A stretch of DNA of 64,000 bases from Cytauxzoon felis. Taxonomy: Eukaryota > Apicomplexa > Aconoidasida > Piroplasmida > Theileriidae. Below, in pieces: positions 1 through 11,079 of this stretch. The stretch lies in contig JAIQCW010000058.1 of the NCBI GenBank assembly GCA_020283715.1, forward strand, positions 1-64,000. Direction: 5' to 3'. The notes under the pieces were generated by a model, which did no database searches, was not told the DNA's origin, and saw only the letters and a list, made by a program, of their open reading frames with translations. The first letter of the stretch is position 1. Every line of letters starts with the position of its first letter. A program made the translations under genes and the position numbers.

Positions 1-1
1 C

Positions 2-175
2 TTCCACCATATGTTTGCCCACTATTATTGGCCTAACAACCGTTACTTTGTTAGTTATGATTCCTGTATTGGTTTTGAGAATTTACGAAATTTATTTAAT
101 GTTTGTTATAATTTTAATGTTTTACAATCTTGTCTTGTATTTAAATGTGCTAATTTGTTTATGAGTCCTGTCTAA
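2..175 (+). CDS. 3' end of an unrecognised gene cut by the window edge
   Basis: An open frame enters from the left edge (first full codon at base 2) and runs 57 codons to a TAA at 173-175. It is rich in Phe, Tyr, Asn and Cys, and no family is recognised. The stretch is less AT-rich than the DNA after it, which favours coding. It could be the last exon of a surface-protein or housekeeping gene that lies mostly outside the window. Without upstream sequence neither frame nor product can be confirmed. Confidence 0.4.
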   Translation, partial: FHHMFAHYYWPNNRYFVSYDSCIGFENLRNLFNVCYNFNVLQSCLVFKCANLFMSPV

Positions 176-1074
176 AATTTTGTTTGTCAAATTTATACCG
201 TTATAATTTGAATTTCTATTATTAACCTTGATAATATAAAATTAAATATCAAAAAAAACTTATAATATTCACTATAATGTATAAATGGTCCTTTTTTATG
301 GCTGATTTAAGTTGTCAAATGATGTCGTGATCTGATACCCAAATTTTAAGTACTAATCACCTTATATCATTACTAATAATAATACTTGAAGATGTAATAT
401 CATCTATAGATGAGTTTTTATAGTTGTAATGCATGTCTAATATTCAAACTCAAGTGTATTTTGATCAATACTCTTGAATATAAATTAACTTGCATTAAAT
501 AATTATCTAGATATACTATAAACCAATGTCATTGAGAGTTATAGATATATCCTAATGTTGTTGGTGGAATAATATAAATGAACCAAGACTCAAATAATGG
601 GTTAATTCCTCATGATTTAAAGATGGTCGATATAGTATCTGTAATGCCAAATCAAGGCTACTCTAATTATAATCGAATGTAATTTGACACTTATAACTGA
701 AGCATATAATTCTAATAATTTATAAATGTATATAAATCTACTACTATACTATATAGGGTACTAAACAATTATAATATTGCAAGGTAAAATTATATAAATA
801 ATTAACATGTAATATAACAATCATTAAATAATATTAATTTAATCATCTAAATGTTAATAATTACAATAAATAAAAATAAAATAAGCTCTAATATTATATT
901 TTGCACTATAATCTGATGTGGGTATGGGGTAAAGCACCAAATTAAAATAGATAGTATACAATAACAATTATATCACCATCAAAATCTATAATTTAAACAA
1001 TTACAACCAATTATATCAATATATATATATCATAACCCAACTCCATACACTATAATCAATCAAACACTACTACT
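176..1074. other. AT-rich non-coding stretch containing a family-C repeat copy
   Basis: I see no credible coding sequence. Bases about 590-790 resemble 11985-12190, sharing the series TTCCTCATGATTTAAAGATG / TTCCCATGATTTAAAAACA and then TTATAACTGAAG. This is a diverged copy of the AT-rich repeat described at 11985-12360. The rest is low-complexity A/T. Confidence 0.5.
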
Positions 1075-1077
1075 CTT

Positions 1078-1613
1078 CAACCTGAAGTCCAATCCAACTC
1101 ACATTCTCTTGCAGACAACTCGTACACTTGAGGTTAATGACTACCTTCGTCTGTTCCACTCGCCGTGGTGGCCTCTTTTATTTACTTCCCCCTACGCTTC
1201 CCTGAGATCAGCTACGGGTTCCACTTGAGCTTTCCACCTGAGGTCCAATGACTGTTTTCCACTACTTCATTTTACCTGTGAAATTTGAACGAATTTCATA
1301 ATTTCTGGGGAAACTACTGAAGATTGTGGAATGAATATTGGATGTAATTCAAGTGTCAATACTTCATTGAAGAGGACATTGATGATTGTATTGAGTTTAC
1401 TTAAGCTCACTTCATTCCATATTATATTCATTGAGATATCTGAACAAACATGAATTCCGTCACTTTTCTCTTATCTCGACTAAATAAGGTTTATAACCTC
1501 AAGTGGAAGTGGAACCTGGAAGCGATCTCTGGGAAGCGGAGGGACAACTAAATAGAGAAGCTGTCTGCAAGACGAAGGAAAGGTGGATGGACCTCGAGTG
1601 GATTGGATTGGAT
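1078..1613. repeat. Composite element: inverted arms around a B core
   Basis: Left arm 1078-1258 carries tip T, module P and a reversed V. Right arm 1498-1613 carries V in forward orientation, then Q and a tip. Between them lies a 240-bp B core (about 1259-1497) beginning ACTTCATTTTACC and ending near GGTTTATAACCTCAAGTGG. The same arm-B-arm design recurs at 6465-6990 and 27780-28250. This copy lies just 3' of the HDAC stop codon. Confidence 0.85.
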
Positions 1614-2958
1614 TAGATGGGTATATTTTGGTCACGATCGGGTAGATCGGTGAAATCGTATTTATCATCTTTTCTTCTTAATTTATGGAATGAGTAGATG
1701 GGTGGTGTTTTTGTATATTTTTTTTTTAAGTTATTGATACCACCGCTTTCATCGAAGATTTGTGTTTGTAAAATTTCATCTTCATCATCATTGATATTGA
1801 GGAAATCTGTAGGTACATGTGCGAATTGTACACCGGGTGCTTTTTCAACATGTCTAAGATTATCTAAAATTTTTATTTTAATTTTATCTAAATGTTCAGG
1901 TGTATTATAATTAATCATAGAGGATGGTGTTAAATGTAATTGAAAATCAGGTGCATAATAATCATAATAATCATTTAATGATATTTGATTACTCATATCA
2001 TCATGTTTATTTAATATAACACCAGTTTCATATGCCCAACATCTTGCAACATTACGTATAGTATAACCACCACCACCTAATACTAATAATGGTATATTTA
2101 AACTTTTAACATAATCAACACATGCAGCATGTCCTTTAATAGTTAAATTAAATCTACCAAGACGATCACCAGTAAGTGAATCAGCACCACATTGTAATAC
2201 AATAGCACCAGGACAATATACATCAACACATTTACCAATTACAATTTTAAATAATTCAATAAATGATTCATCATCAATACCATCATTTAATGGTACATTA
2301 ACACTATAATATTTACCTGAACTAACACCAACATCAGTTACATCACCTGTACCAGGAAAAAAATTACCAAATTTATGAAATGATACAGTCATAACACGAT
2401 GTGTAACATAAAATGCTTCTTCAACACCATCACCATGATGTACATCAATATCAATATACATTACTCTTGCATGATATTTTAATAATTCTAATATACCTAA
2501 TACTATATCATTCAAATAACAAAATCCACTAGCTTCACTCCTTTTAGCATGATGTAAACCACCACTCCAATTTATACATATATCAGCTTGTTGATTATTT
2601 AAACGATGTGCTGCATCTATAGATGCACCAGAACAACTCTGTTGAAATACATATAAACCATCAAATACTGGACAATCTGTAGCCTCACCAACATTAAATC
2701 TCTTCAATTGATATGTAAAATCACGATAATTATCCGGATTTACACCAGATAAAAATGTACATACTCACTATCATGAAATGATAATAATTCAGGCTCTACC
2801 GCCTTATGAGGCCTAAATATCTCCATATGCCTATATAAATCATAACTCAATACCAATGCATGAGCCATCCTAATACGCTGAGGCTTCATCGGATGACCAG
2901 GACCATAATAATAACTACCCACATCGGGATCATAAAAATATGATACACGCTTCTCCAT
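1613..2958 (-). CDS. Class I histone deacetylase (RPD3/HDAC1 type), frame broken
   Basis: Zinc-dependent deacetylase of histone lysines. The N-terminal part (2958-2756) has the RPD3 start [20 protein letters not shown]. The catalytic part holds the [16 protein letters not shown] stretch, the metal-binding [15 protein letters not shown], then [11 protein letters not shown] and [15 protein letters not shown]. Total length (about 448 residues with the break bridged) fits class I enzymes, with a short acidic tail. The two parts are in different frames. Alignment to the family requires one more T in the coding-strand run of five at 2755-2751, between VHF and LSGVNPDN. No GT-AG intron explains the shift, so an assembly indel or a recent mutation is likely. 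The start is the first ATG before the conserved N-terminus. A composite repeat follows directly downstream. Confidence 0.9.
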
Positions 2959-3082
2959 CTTTTATACACATATAATTATCATCACCCTTACAAAAACTAT
3001 CGTATATAACCTAAATATACTAGAATACAAGTTATAACATAACCTTAATTCGTCTTGATATATACCTTAAGTCGTCTTCCAC

Positions 3083-3412
3083 TCACCTCGATTAGTACTG
3101 AAGAGAAATGTACAACCTCTGTTACCACTGCCGTGGAGGCTTCTTCCTTTTAATTATCTCTAAAGAGTATAGCCACTCCCAGAGATCGTGGCGGTAGAGA
3201 AGGTATGGATTGGACCTCAGGTGGTGAACTCAGGATGTAACCTCAAGTGGAAGTGGACTACCCGAAAGTGATCTACGGGAACTTGAGGGGGAAGTAAATA
3301 GAGAAGCTGACGGCAGGAATTTAACTTCGGGTGGAGAGCTGACGGCAGGAATTTAACTTCGGGTGGAGAGCTGACGGCAGGACCAACGTGGAGGTAACCT
3401 CGGGTGGAAAAT
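3083..3412 (+). repeat. Modular element with tandemly repeated R arm
   Basis: Forward element with P-like arm, H and V. At the right end a 33-bp unit containing GAGCTGACGGCAGG is present three times in a row (about 3310-3395), an internal amplification of one arm. A decayed H-like stretch follows at about 3450-3490. It lies upstream of the HDAC start. Confidence 0.85.
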
Positions 3413-3459
3413 GCCACAAACTTTCTTCTCTTGCAAACAATCCTTCTAAATACTTATCT

Positions 3460-4160
3460 CTATAGAGTATATCCACTCTTTGAGATTATGATTTTATTTT
3501 GTCTAACTTGAAGGGTTAGTGCTAGATAATTAAAGAATCTGTGTAAGGTGACCTATGGTATAATACTTGGAGTAAAATTGATATAAGATTTTATATGATA
3601 AACTATGGGTATATTAATTACCCATTAAAATAAATTTATGGATGATAATAATTCTTTAACTTTGATGCAATATAGAGGAGGTGTAGGTGTATGCTTTGAT
3701 GCTTTCATAATAGAATGAGTGAATGCATGAGATATTGAATTTCAAGTGCAAAATATGAAATATTTATGAATGGATGATAATTTATATAGAATATTAAATG
3801 ATATAATAAGAATATAGGATATGTATAAAAAATGGGTGTAAATCACAAACACATTTAAAAAAAATATAAATTATTATAATCTTCTATAAAAATAATACAT
3901 TATAAATTAATTTAATTAATATATAAATGTCTAATAAAATAATTATTATATAATATCAATTATAATATATATATATATATATCTATACAGTATATGACAT
4001 GGGGAATAGTATATGATATTAGAAATAAATATATGATATATATATAATATTAAATGATATATAATAAATTTATATTATTATATATAAATATAATTATAAT
4101 AATTAATGGTATATTAAAAATATAAATTTATTTAATATTAATAATAAAAAATATTATTAG
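3460..4160. other. AT-rich spacer, possibly with a first exon of the ProRS gene
   Basis: Mostly simple A/T sequence with a short TA run near 3970. The ProRS frame is closed by a stop just before an acceptor-like TATTATTAG ending at 4160. A short 5' exon may therefore hide here, but I cannot identify it. Confidence 0.4.
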
Positions 4161-5806
4161 GTTTCAATTTAAATCATAATAATATTTATTATAATTTTAA
4201 TTTATTATCGTATAATAATACAAATAATAAATTACTTGGTATATCTAATAAACGTTCTATTAATAATTATGATTATGAACATTTATTATATAAAATTGGT
4301 ATAATATCTAAATTAACATCTGGTATTTATACTATATTACCTATTGGTAAACGTATTATTAATAGAATAAAAAGAATAATAGATATAGAAATGTATAAAT
4401 TAAATGCACAAGAAATTATATTACCATTATTACAACCACAATCATTAATTAATAATAATAATAAATTAAATTTATTTAATAATGAATTATATAAATTAAA
4501 TGATCATAATAATAATACATTTTTTTTATCACCAACTTGTGAAGAATTAATAATATATCTATTACAACATGAATTATATCCTATATCTAAATCTATATTA
4601 CCTATTATATTATATCAATTCAATACTAAATTTAGAGATGAAATTAGAACTAGTAATATTAATACCAGATATAAAGAATTTATTATGAAAGATGCATACT
4701 CATTCCATTCAGATCCAACAGATGCTAATCTATATTATAATAAATTCATTAATACATATACATATATCTTCAATCTATTAGGAATCAAATTCAATATCAA
4801 TCATCATAATAATAATACAGAATTCATCACCAATATCCATACCAACAATATTAATACACATAAATCACTAGTAAGCCATTTCACATCATATACACATGAA
4901 AATATACCACACGAGGTCCAATCCAACTCTCTTCCACCTGAGGTTACAACATCTGTTCCACTCGCCGTGGAGGCCTCTTCCAATTATCTCCCCGTAAACG
5001 GTAATGCCACTCCCGGAGATCGTGGCGGTAGAGAAGGTAGTGATGGATCATCCATCATGGGAATGATGGAAGATGGTTCTAAGGATGTGTTTGATGTAAC
5101 CTCAAGTGGACTACCCGTAGCTGATCTCAGGGAAGCGGAGGGACAACTAAATAGAGAAGGCTCTCTGCAAGAGGAAGATAAGGTTGTAACATCAGGTGGA
5201 AATGAATTGATATCGATGGAGATAGGTCATATATTTAGATTTGGTGAGATAGATTTGAGTTATGAGATGACGGGTCGTCGTGAGTATGGTATATATATGA
5301 ATTCATATGGTATAGGTATAAATAGATTATTATCTGCAATAATATATAATAATATTGATGATAATGGTATAAGATTACCACAGATAATATCACCATGGGA
5401 TGTATGTATAATACCTTGTGATGATTCAAGTATTAAAATGGGTGAATGTGTGCGTAATTATTTAAGTAAGATTGGATTATCTGTATTATTAGATGATAGA
5501 AATTTATCTATAAATATGAGATTAATGGATATGAAATTAATAGGTGTATCTCATATATTAACATTTTCAAAAATATTTAAAGATCGTAATATACATATGA
5601 TGGATGATGATATATTTAATCGATTAAAATATAATTCTTCAATATCTAATTTATATAATTTAGGACAAAATGTAGATAGATTTTCATGTAAAGATGTAAT
5701 AGATATTAATGATCTATTAGATTATAAATTTGAATATCATGATAGATTACATGATGGAACTTATATAATTAATTTTAAATTATTATTAAATATATTAAAT
5801 ATATAA
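4161..5806 (+). CDS. proS: Prolyl-tRNA synthetase, bacterial type (organellar), with in-frame element
   Basis: Charges tRNA-Pro, probably in the apicoplast or mitochondrion because it is the bacterial class II form. The N-terminal helix (KIGIISKLTSGIYTILPIGK) precedes the first ATG of the long frame at 4391, so the gene must begin earlier, probably in an exon joined at the acceptor ending at 4160. Visible are the ProRS signature LSPTCEELI, motif 2 (TKFRDEIR ... KEFIMKDAYSFH), MEIGHIFRFGEIDLSY, motif 3 (YGIGINRLL) and the anticodon-binding start SPWDVCIIPC. Between motif 2 and MEIGHIF, at the place of the bacterial editing insertion, about 100 residues come from a repeat element (4912-5206). 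That segment may be translated or spliced: GTAAGC at 4871 could be a donor, but no well-phased acceptor is obvious. The C-terminal part is low-complexity. Confidence 0.85.
4912..5206 (+). repeat. Modular element, in frame inside ProRS
   Basis: T, P, H, D, V and a Q-like right arm, with no stop in the ProRS frame. It encodes the recurrent motifs NATPGDRG, DGSSIMGMMEDG and LREAEGQLNRE. Confidence 0.9.
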
Positions 5807-6046
5807 ATATATATAATTAATTATTATTTAAGATTTTTTTCTTTACATATACTAGCTACTCGTGGAATTTAGAGATTCAACAACCATATATGCCCACGTA
5901 AGGTGATTACAAGAACTTAATATAAAGTGACACCTTTTTATAATCAGTGTGTTCAATCATCTATTAATACAGTATTTTATAATATCTTTTATAATCTTTT
6001 AAACTACTTTATTCAATGTGCAACAAATCAACTACCGATTTATATA
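5807..6046. other. Spacer between ProRS and SLBP
   Basis: About 240 bp of AT-rich sequence; the SLBP promoter should lie here. No specific site is recognisable. Confidence 0.4.
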
Positions 6047-8922
6047 ATGACTACATATAAATGGGCTGATATCGCCAGTAGCGAATCATGTAAGTTTTAT
6101 TCAATTTCTATAGAAGAATACATAATATCGAGTTTTTATTACTAAATGGTCATTTTTATTTAAGAATCATACAATGTGTGAATCATAATCGATTTTTTAT
6201 ATGTGTAACGCTATAGTGCAATGTTACACTGATATCCACCAATACACATCCATTTACCCAAAATATAACAAGAATGAATTTAACAAATGTCATTTATTAT
6301 CAACATCACCATTGTATCCACTCAATAGACCATTTCATCACTCCATAACAATAAACAGTCTCTACACCCACACACCCATGATTATATACCATCATTCGTG
6401 AATTAATCACAGTACAAGACTATATTCATACATTACAACCATGGAACATTGTGACTCTGTATCACACTTGAGGTTACAACCACTTGAGGATACAATCCAA
6501 CTTCCCTTTCCACTAGGCGTGGAGCCTCCTCTATTTACCTCCCCTTCCAGCTTCCATAGATCGCTTCCAGGTTCTCCACCTGAGGTCATATTCATTAATT
6601 TCACTAACTTCAATTTTACCTCAAAATTTGAAGGAAATCCTCAATTTCTGGGGAAACTCATGAGGATTGTGGAATGAACATTGGATGTATTTCTAATGTC
6701 AATATCTCATTGAAAAGGACTACATCGATTGTATTTAGTTGACTTAACCTCACTTCATTCCAATTTATATTCATTGAGTTGTCATTACTTATGTGAATGT
6801 CGTCACTTTAGTCTTATCTCGCCGAGATTATGAATTAACCTCAAGTGGAGAACCCGTAGCTGATCTCAGGGAAGCGAAGGGGGAAGTAAATAGAAGAGCT
6901 CCATGCAATGGAAAAGATGGACCTCGAGTGGAAGAGATGTCTGCAAGACGAAGGAAAGGTGGATTGTAACCTCAGTTTGATTGTTCTTCGGATGGAATTG
7001 AATTATATGTGTATATATAACAATTAATATTATAGGTGCATCATTTGGTCGTACAACGATGATGATGTTGGAGCGTCGTGAGCGTTATGCTGGAATATGT
7101 CGTGGTATGATGGATGTGAGTAGTGGTTTTAATAAGAGTCATTTATTGATGATGAATGATTCATATATTGACAAGACGGGTATACCAGATCTTCAGGATT
7201 CAAAGCATTTTATAAATTTAAAATTAAAAAATGTAAAATTAAATGATGGATCAATATTAGATGATACAATATCAACACCATCAATTTGTGATTATAATCA
7301 TGATGATGATTTAGAAGAATTACAAAATGATCATAATTTAACATCATCTGGTCCACATATTATACAATCATTTGCTAATTTTTTAAGCTCAGATTCCAAT
7401 ATCAAATCACCACCCAATTCACAACAAAATTTATCAAATAATCATCACAATAATGATGTACACAATCTCACAAATCTTATTCCACTCGATGTACAATCCA
7501 ATCCACCTGAGGTTACCTCTACTGTAGGTCCAACCTCTATTCCACTCGCCGTGGAGGCCTCTTTTAATTCACTCCCCGTAAACGGTAATGCCACTCCCAG
7601 AGATCGTGGCAGTGAGAAGGGTAGTGATGGATCATCCATCATGGTAATGATGGAAGATGGTTCTAAGGATGTGTTGCATGTAACCTCAAGTGGACCCGCA
7701 GCTGATCTCAGGGAAGCGGAGGGGGAAGTAAATAGAAGAGCTGACGGCAGGACGACCTCAGGTGGAGGAAGCTCTCTGCAAGAGGAAAATAAGGTTGTAA
7801 CCTCAGGTGGAAAAGAGAGTAGGAAAGGACCTCAGGTGGATGTATCTAATGGTCGTCGTATGGACCTTGGTAGGAGTAATCGTTATACTCCATCATCTCA
7901 TATTGTTCGTTCGAGTGGTATATGTAATGGTGATTATAATAATAAAAATGGCAATAGTAATACAGTACATTTGTCAAATGAAGCTAGAGTAAATAATGTA
8001 GCATCAAATAAACATGGGGTACAATTAGATTGTAATAAAAAGTTAGAAAAGAGTTTATCTAATAAAGATAAATCACAGGTTAATATTACATGTGATTTTT
8101 CATTAGTTACAACCGTACCTATGAATAATCAATTAACACCAAGGCGTATATTACAAAATACAAATGGTACAAAACGTAACTCTACTAATAATCAATACTT
8201 TGATGAAATTACACATCTACCATTAAATCCAAATAAAAAAGCTAAAGAAATCAAAATGAATAAAACACAAAAAGATGAACTACAACAATTGCTACTCCAT
8301 CAAATCAATAATAATAATAAACAAATCATTATCGATACCAATAATCGCCTCTATTCCAGACTCAAAGATATCGCCATCGGTAAAGCAACCAAAGTAAGTT
8401 GACCGAAGAGCGAAGCGATGAAGGAACGAAGTGACTGAGTCCGAACGAGCATGCGAGTGAGGTGTTGTCCATCTCCACCGAAGGTTGTACAACCTCTTTT
8501 CGTCCTGCAGTTCCACCTAAGGTCTTTCCACTCGCCGTGGTGGCCTCTTCTATTTACCTATCTCTAATGAGTATAGCCACTCCCGGAGATCGTGGCGGAT
8601 GTTAGATAAGGATGTAACCTCAAGTGGAATACCCGCAGCTGATCTCAGGGAAGCGAAGGGGGAAGTAAATAGAGGAGGCCACCACGGCGAGTGGAAGGGC
8701 TGAAGGTAGTGACTTGACCTCAGGTGGATTGGATCTCAAGTGGAGTTTTTCATATATAAATTACAGGGTTATCAGAATTACATAAGATCGGTACCGGTGT
8801 ATGAGCGTGGTCCGGATGATCCTCAGACTCCGAATATAAAGGAGAATATATCGGCATCGAAGTTTCGTGCTATATATCGTACATGGCGTACGCAGTTGCA
8901 TAAGTACGATGATATTAAATAG
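6047..8922 (+). CDS. SLBP: Histone mRNA stem-loop binding protein (SLBP-like)
   Basis: Expected to bind the 3' hairpin of replication-dependent histone mRNAs. Three exons fit: 6047-6089, 7036-8393 and 8767-8922, giving 518 residues. The RNA-binding domain crosses the last junction: DIAIGKATK joins GYQNYIRSVP, followed by the diagnostic TPN of PDDPQTPN and by YRTWRTQLHKYDD. These match the Y-x-x-Y...VP, TPN and W...LH..D features of SLBP. Exon 1 is tiny (MTTYKWADIASSES) and joins in phase 1 to CASFGRTTMMMLERRERY. The first intron (946 bp) holds a composite B element and the second (373 bp) a forward element. Exon 2 carries another element in frame (7482-7835). The central region is Asn/Ser-rich and poorly conserved. 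The assignment rests on the C-terminal domain. Confidence 0.75.
6465..6990. repeat. Composite element with B core in SLBP intron 1
   Basis: Left arm 6465-6586 (tip, P, reversed V), B core about 6587-6838 (TTTACCTCAAAATTTGAAGG ... CTTATCTCGCCGAGAT) and right arm 6839-6990 (forward V). Same architecture as 1078-1613. Confidence 0.85.
7482..7835 (+). repeat. Modular element, in frame inside SLBP exon 2
   Basis: T, P, H, D, V, R, Q-like arm and tip, open throughout in the SLBP frame. It encodes about 115 residues including NATPRDRG and [11 protein letters not shown]. Confidence 0.9.
8463..8745 (+). repeat. Modular element in SLBP intron 2
   Basis: Forward copy with P, H and V and a reversed P as right arm. 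It ends 20 bp before the AT-rich 3' part of the intron. Confidence 0.9.
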
Positions 8923-9010
8923 TAGTTTTACATTAATTTTTTTTTAATCTTTATAAATTTATTCATTATATATGGGGAATTGTCTAGTGAGATTGATCAT
9001 TCTTTATAAT

Positions 9011-10323
9011 ATGAGTGATATAGATAGAGATATTGCACAGCTTAAACAATGTGAATACCTTAATGAAAATGAAGTTAAAATATTATGCAATAAAGCGAAA
9101 GAAATACTAATCGAAGAATCCAATGTACAACATGTCGACTCACCCGTAACTGTAAGTTCAACAATCCAAAATAAACCAAAAAATCAACACCATTTAAATA
9201 TCATTCATTTATTCTAATATTATCGTCTACAAAATATGTGTAAATTAATCACATTTACACCTGAGGTTACAACCATCGTTGCCACTAGGCGTTCCACCTG
9301 ATGTCGTCTTGCAGACAGCTTCCTTATTTACTTCCCCTTCCAGCTCCCGTAGATCGCTTACAGGTCCCACTTGAGGTCCAATCCATACCTTCACTTCCGC
9401 CACGATCTCTGGGAGTGGCTCTACTCTTTAGAGATAGGTAATAAGGAGAAGCCTCCACGCCGAGTGGAACAGTGGGTTGTAACCTCAGGTGGATTGGACC
9501 TTGAGTGGAGTTTTGCAATTATTATATGATTATATTTATGTATATATAGGTATGTGGTGATATTCATGGTCAATTTTATGATTTTAAGGAGTTATTGGAG
9601 GTGGGTGAGGATATACCGGAGACGAATTATTTATTTATGGGTGATTTTGTTGATCGTGGATATTATAGTGTAGAGACATTTTTATTATTATTATGTTATA
9701 AGGTACGATATCCGGATAGGATAACATTAATACGTGGTAATCATGAATCACGTCAGATAACACAAGTATATGGATTTTATGATGAATGTATAAGGAAATA
9801 TGGTAATGTTAATGTATGGCGTTATTGTACAGAAATATTTGATTATTTTTCTATCGGTGCATTAATTGATAATCATTATTTTTGTATACATGGTGGTTTA
9901 TCACCATCAATATCATCTATAGATGAAATTAGATTTATTGATAGAAAACAAGAAGTACCACATGAAGGTCCTATGTGTGATTTATTATGGAGTGATCCTG
10001 AAGCTATGGATGGTTGGGGTGCTAGCCCTAGAGGTGCTGGATTTTTATTTGGTGGTGATATTGTTAGACAATTTTGTCATCAAAATAATATACATACCAT
10101 AGCTAGAGCACATCAATTAGTTATGGAAGGTTATAAATGGTGGTTCAATAAAATGCTTATTACTGTATGGTCCGCACCCAATTATTGCTATCGTTGTGGT
10201 AATATCGCATCAATTATGGAAATAGATGAACAACTCAATCCAACATTCAAAAAATTCGAAGCTGTACCACCAAATAAAAGAGGTGTACCAGCTAAAAAAC
10301 CATTCCCAGATTACTTTCTATAA
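9011..10323 (+). CDS. PPP4C: Serine/threonine protein phosphatase 4 catalytic subunit (PP4c)
   Basis: PPP-family phosphatase with two metal ions. Exons 9011-9151 and 9550-10323 join in phase 0 to give 304 residues, close to the roughly 307 of PP4c. The metal/catalytic motifs are complete: [32 protein letters not shown] and [12 protein letters not shown]. The C-terminus DYFL is the carboxymethylation tail shared by PP2A, PP4 and PP6. The N-terminus ([20 protein letters not shown]) and [20 protein letters not shown] are closer to PP4 than to PP2A. Start at 9011 is the first ATG of the conserved N-terminus. The single intron (9152-9549, 398 bp) carries a reversed modular element. The gene follows SLBP by under 100 bp on the same strand. 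Confidence 0.93.
9257..9515 (-). repeat. Modular element in PP4c intron
   Basis: Reversed relative to the gene: tip, Q arm, reversed V, reversed H, then reversed P and tip. In this orientation every frame meets stops, so it could not stay coding. Confidence 0.9.
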
Positions 10324-10377
10324 TCTCATTTCATTCATACACTAACAAATAAAATGAGCAATACCAAACCATTATAA

Positions 10378-10708
10378 CGACTCCACCCGAGGTCCAATCC
10401 TACTCTTCATCTCCATTTTCTCTTCCCACTCGCCGTGGTGGCCTATTCTACTTAGTTCCCCCTCAAGTTCCCGTAGATCACTTTCGGGTTCCACTCGAGG
10501 TCTAGTACTACTCTTCATTCCACTCGAGGTTACATTCAACACATCCTTAGCACCATCTTCCATCATTCCAATGATGGATGATCCATCACTAACTTCATCA
10601 CTACCTTCACCACGATCTCCGGGAGTGGCTCCACTCTTTAGAGATAGGTAATTGGAAGAAGCCACCACGGCGAGTGGAAGGAGAGTTGGATTGGACCTCA
10701 GGTGGAGA
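10378..10708 (-). repeat. Modular element downstream of PP4c
   Basis: Reversed copy with P, V, D, H and P arms. Its antisense reading frame is open for 98 codons (10668-10372), but these are element motifs only and not a gene. Confidence 0.9.
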
Positions 10709-11079
10709 TTTGACTCAGGACGAATGAAGTAAGTAGAGAATGAGAACCTTCAGTGAATTTGAACTTTATTAGATGCTTTTTTATTCTCTTATATATCTTC
10801 CTTAATTACACATGTTAATGCCCCATTATTGGTGTTAAGTTTCCAGGAATTAAAATCTCCAATAAATCGATGCCATATAATATGATGTAATGTTGTTTTA
10901 TGTAATTTAATATTGTTGTTTTAATGTTATCGCATACATGTGTTTTATATTCTAATTTTGTATATTCTTTAACCATTGTTTCGTTGTCGTATATTAATCA
11001 TACATCGATTTCATCCTTAACATGAAGTTATATACCCATAATTAGATACAATATTTCAGTCATTCATCGCATTTACAAC
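10709..11079. other. Upstream region of FAINT gene 1
   Basis: About 370 bp of AT-rich sequence with no coding signal. It should contain the promoter of the secreted protein at 11080, but no motif can be named. Confidence 0.4.

Noticed and set aside
2740..2770. Very short intron to explain the HDAC frame change
   Set aside because: Introns here are 32 bp or more with GT-AG; no such interval fits without deleting conserved residues.
3217..3417. 66-codon minus-strand open frame
   Set aside because: It consists wholly of modular element sequence between HDAC and ProRS; the codons are the antisense of H, V and R modules.
3960..4090. Possible centromere or origin in the TA-rich stretch
   Set aside because: Only short TA runs of the kind found throughout the window; nothing specific.
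5927..6401. Two short + strand frames (72 and 66 codons)
   Set aside because: Low-complexity, overlapping the SLBP first exon and intron 1; no family similarity or splice support.
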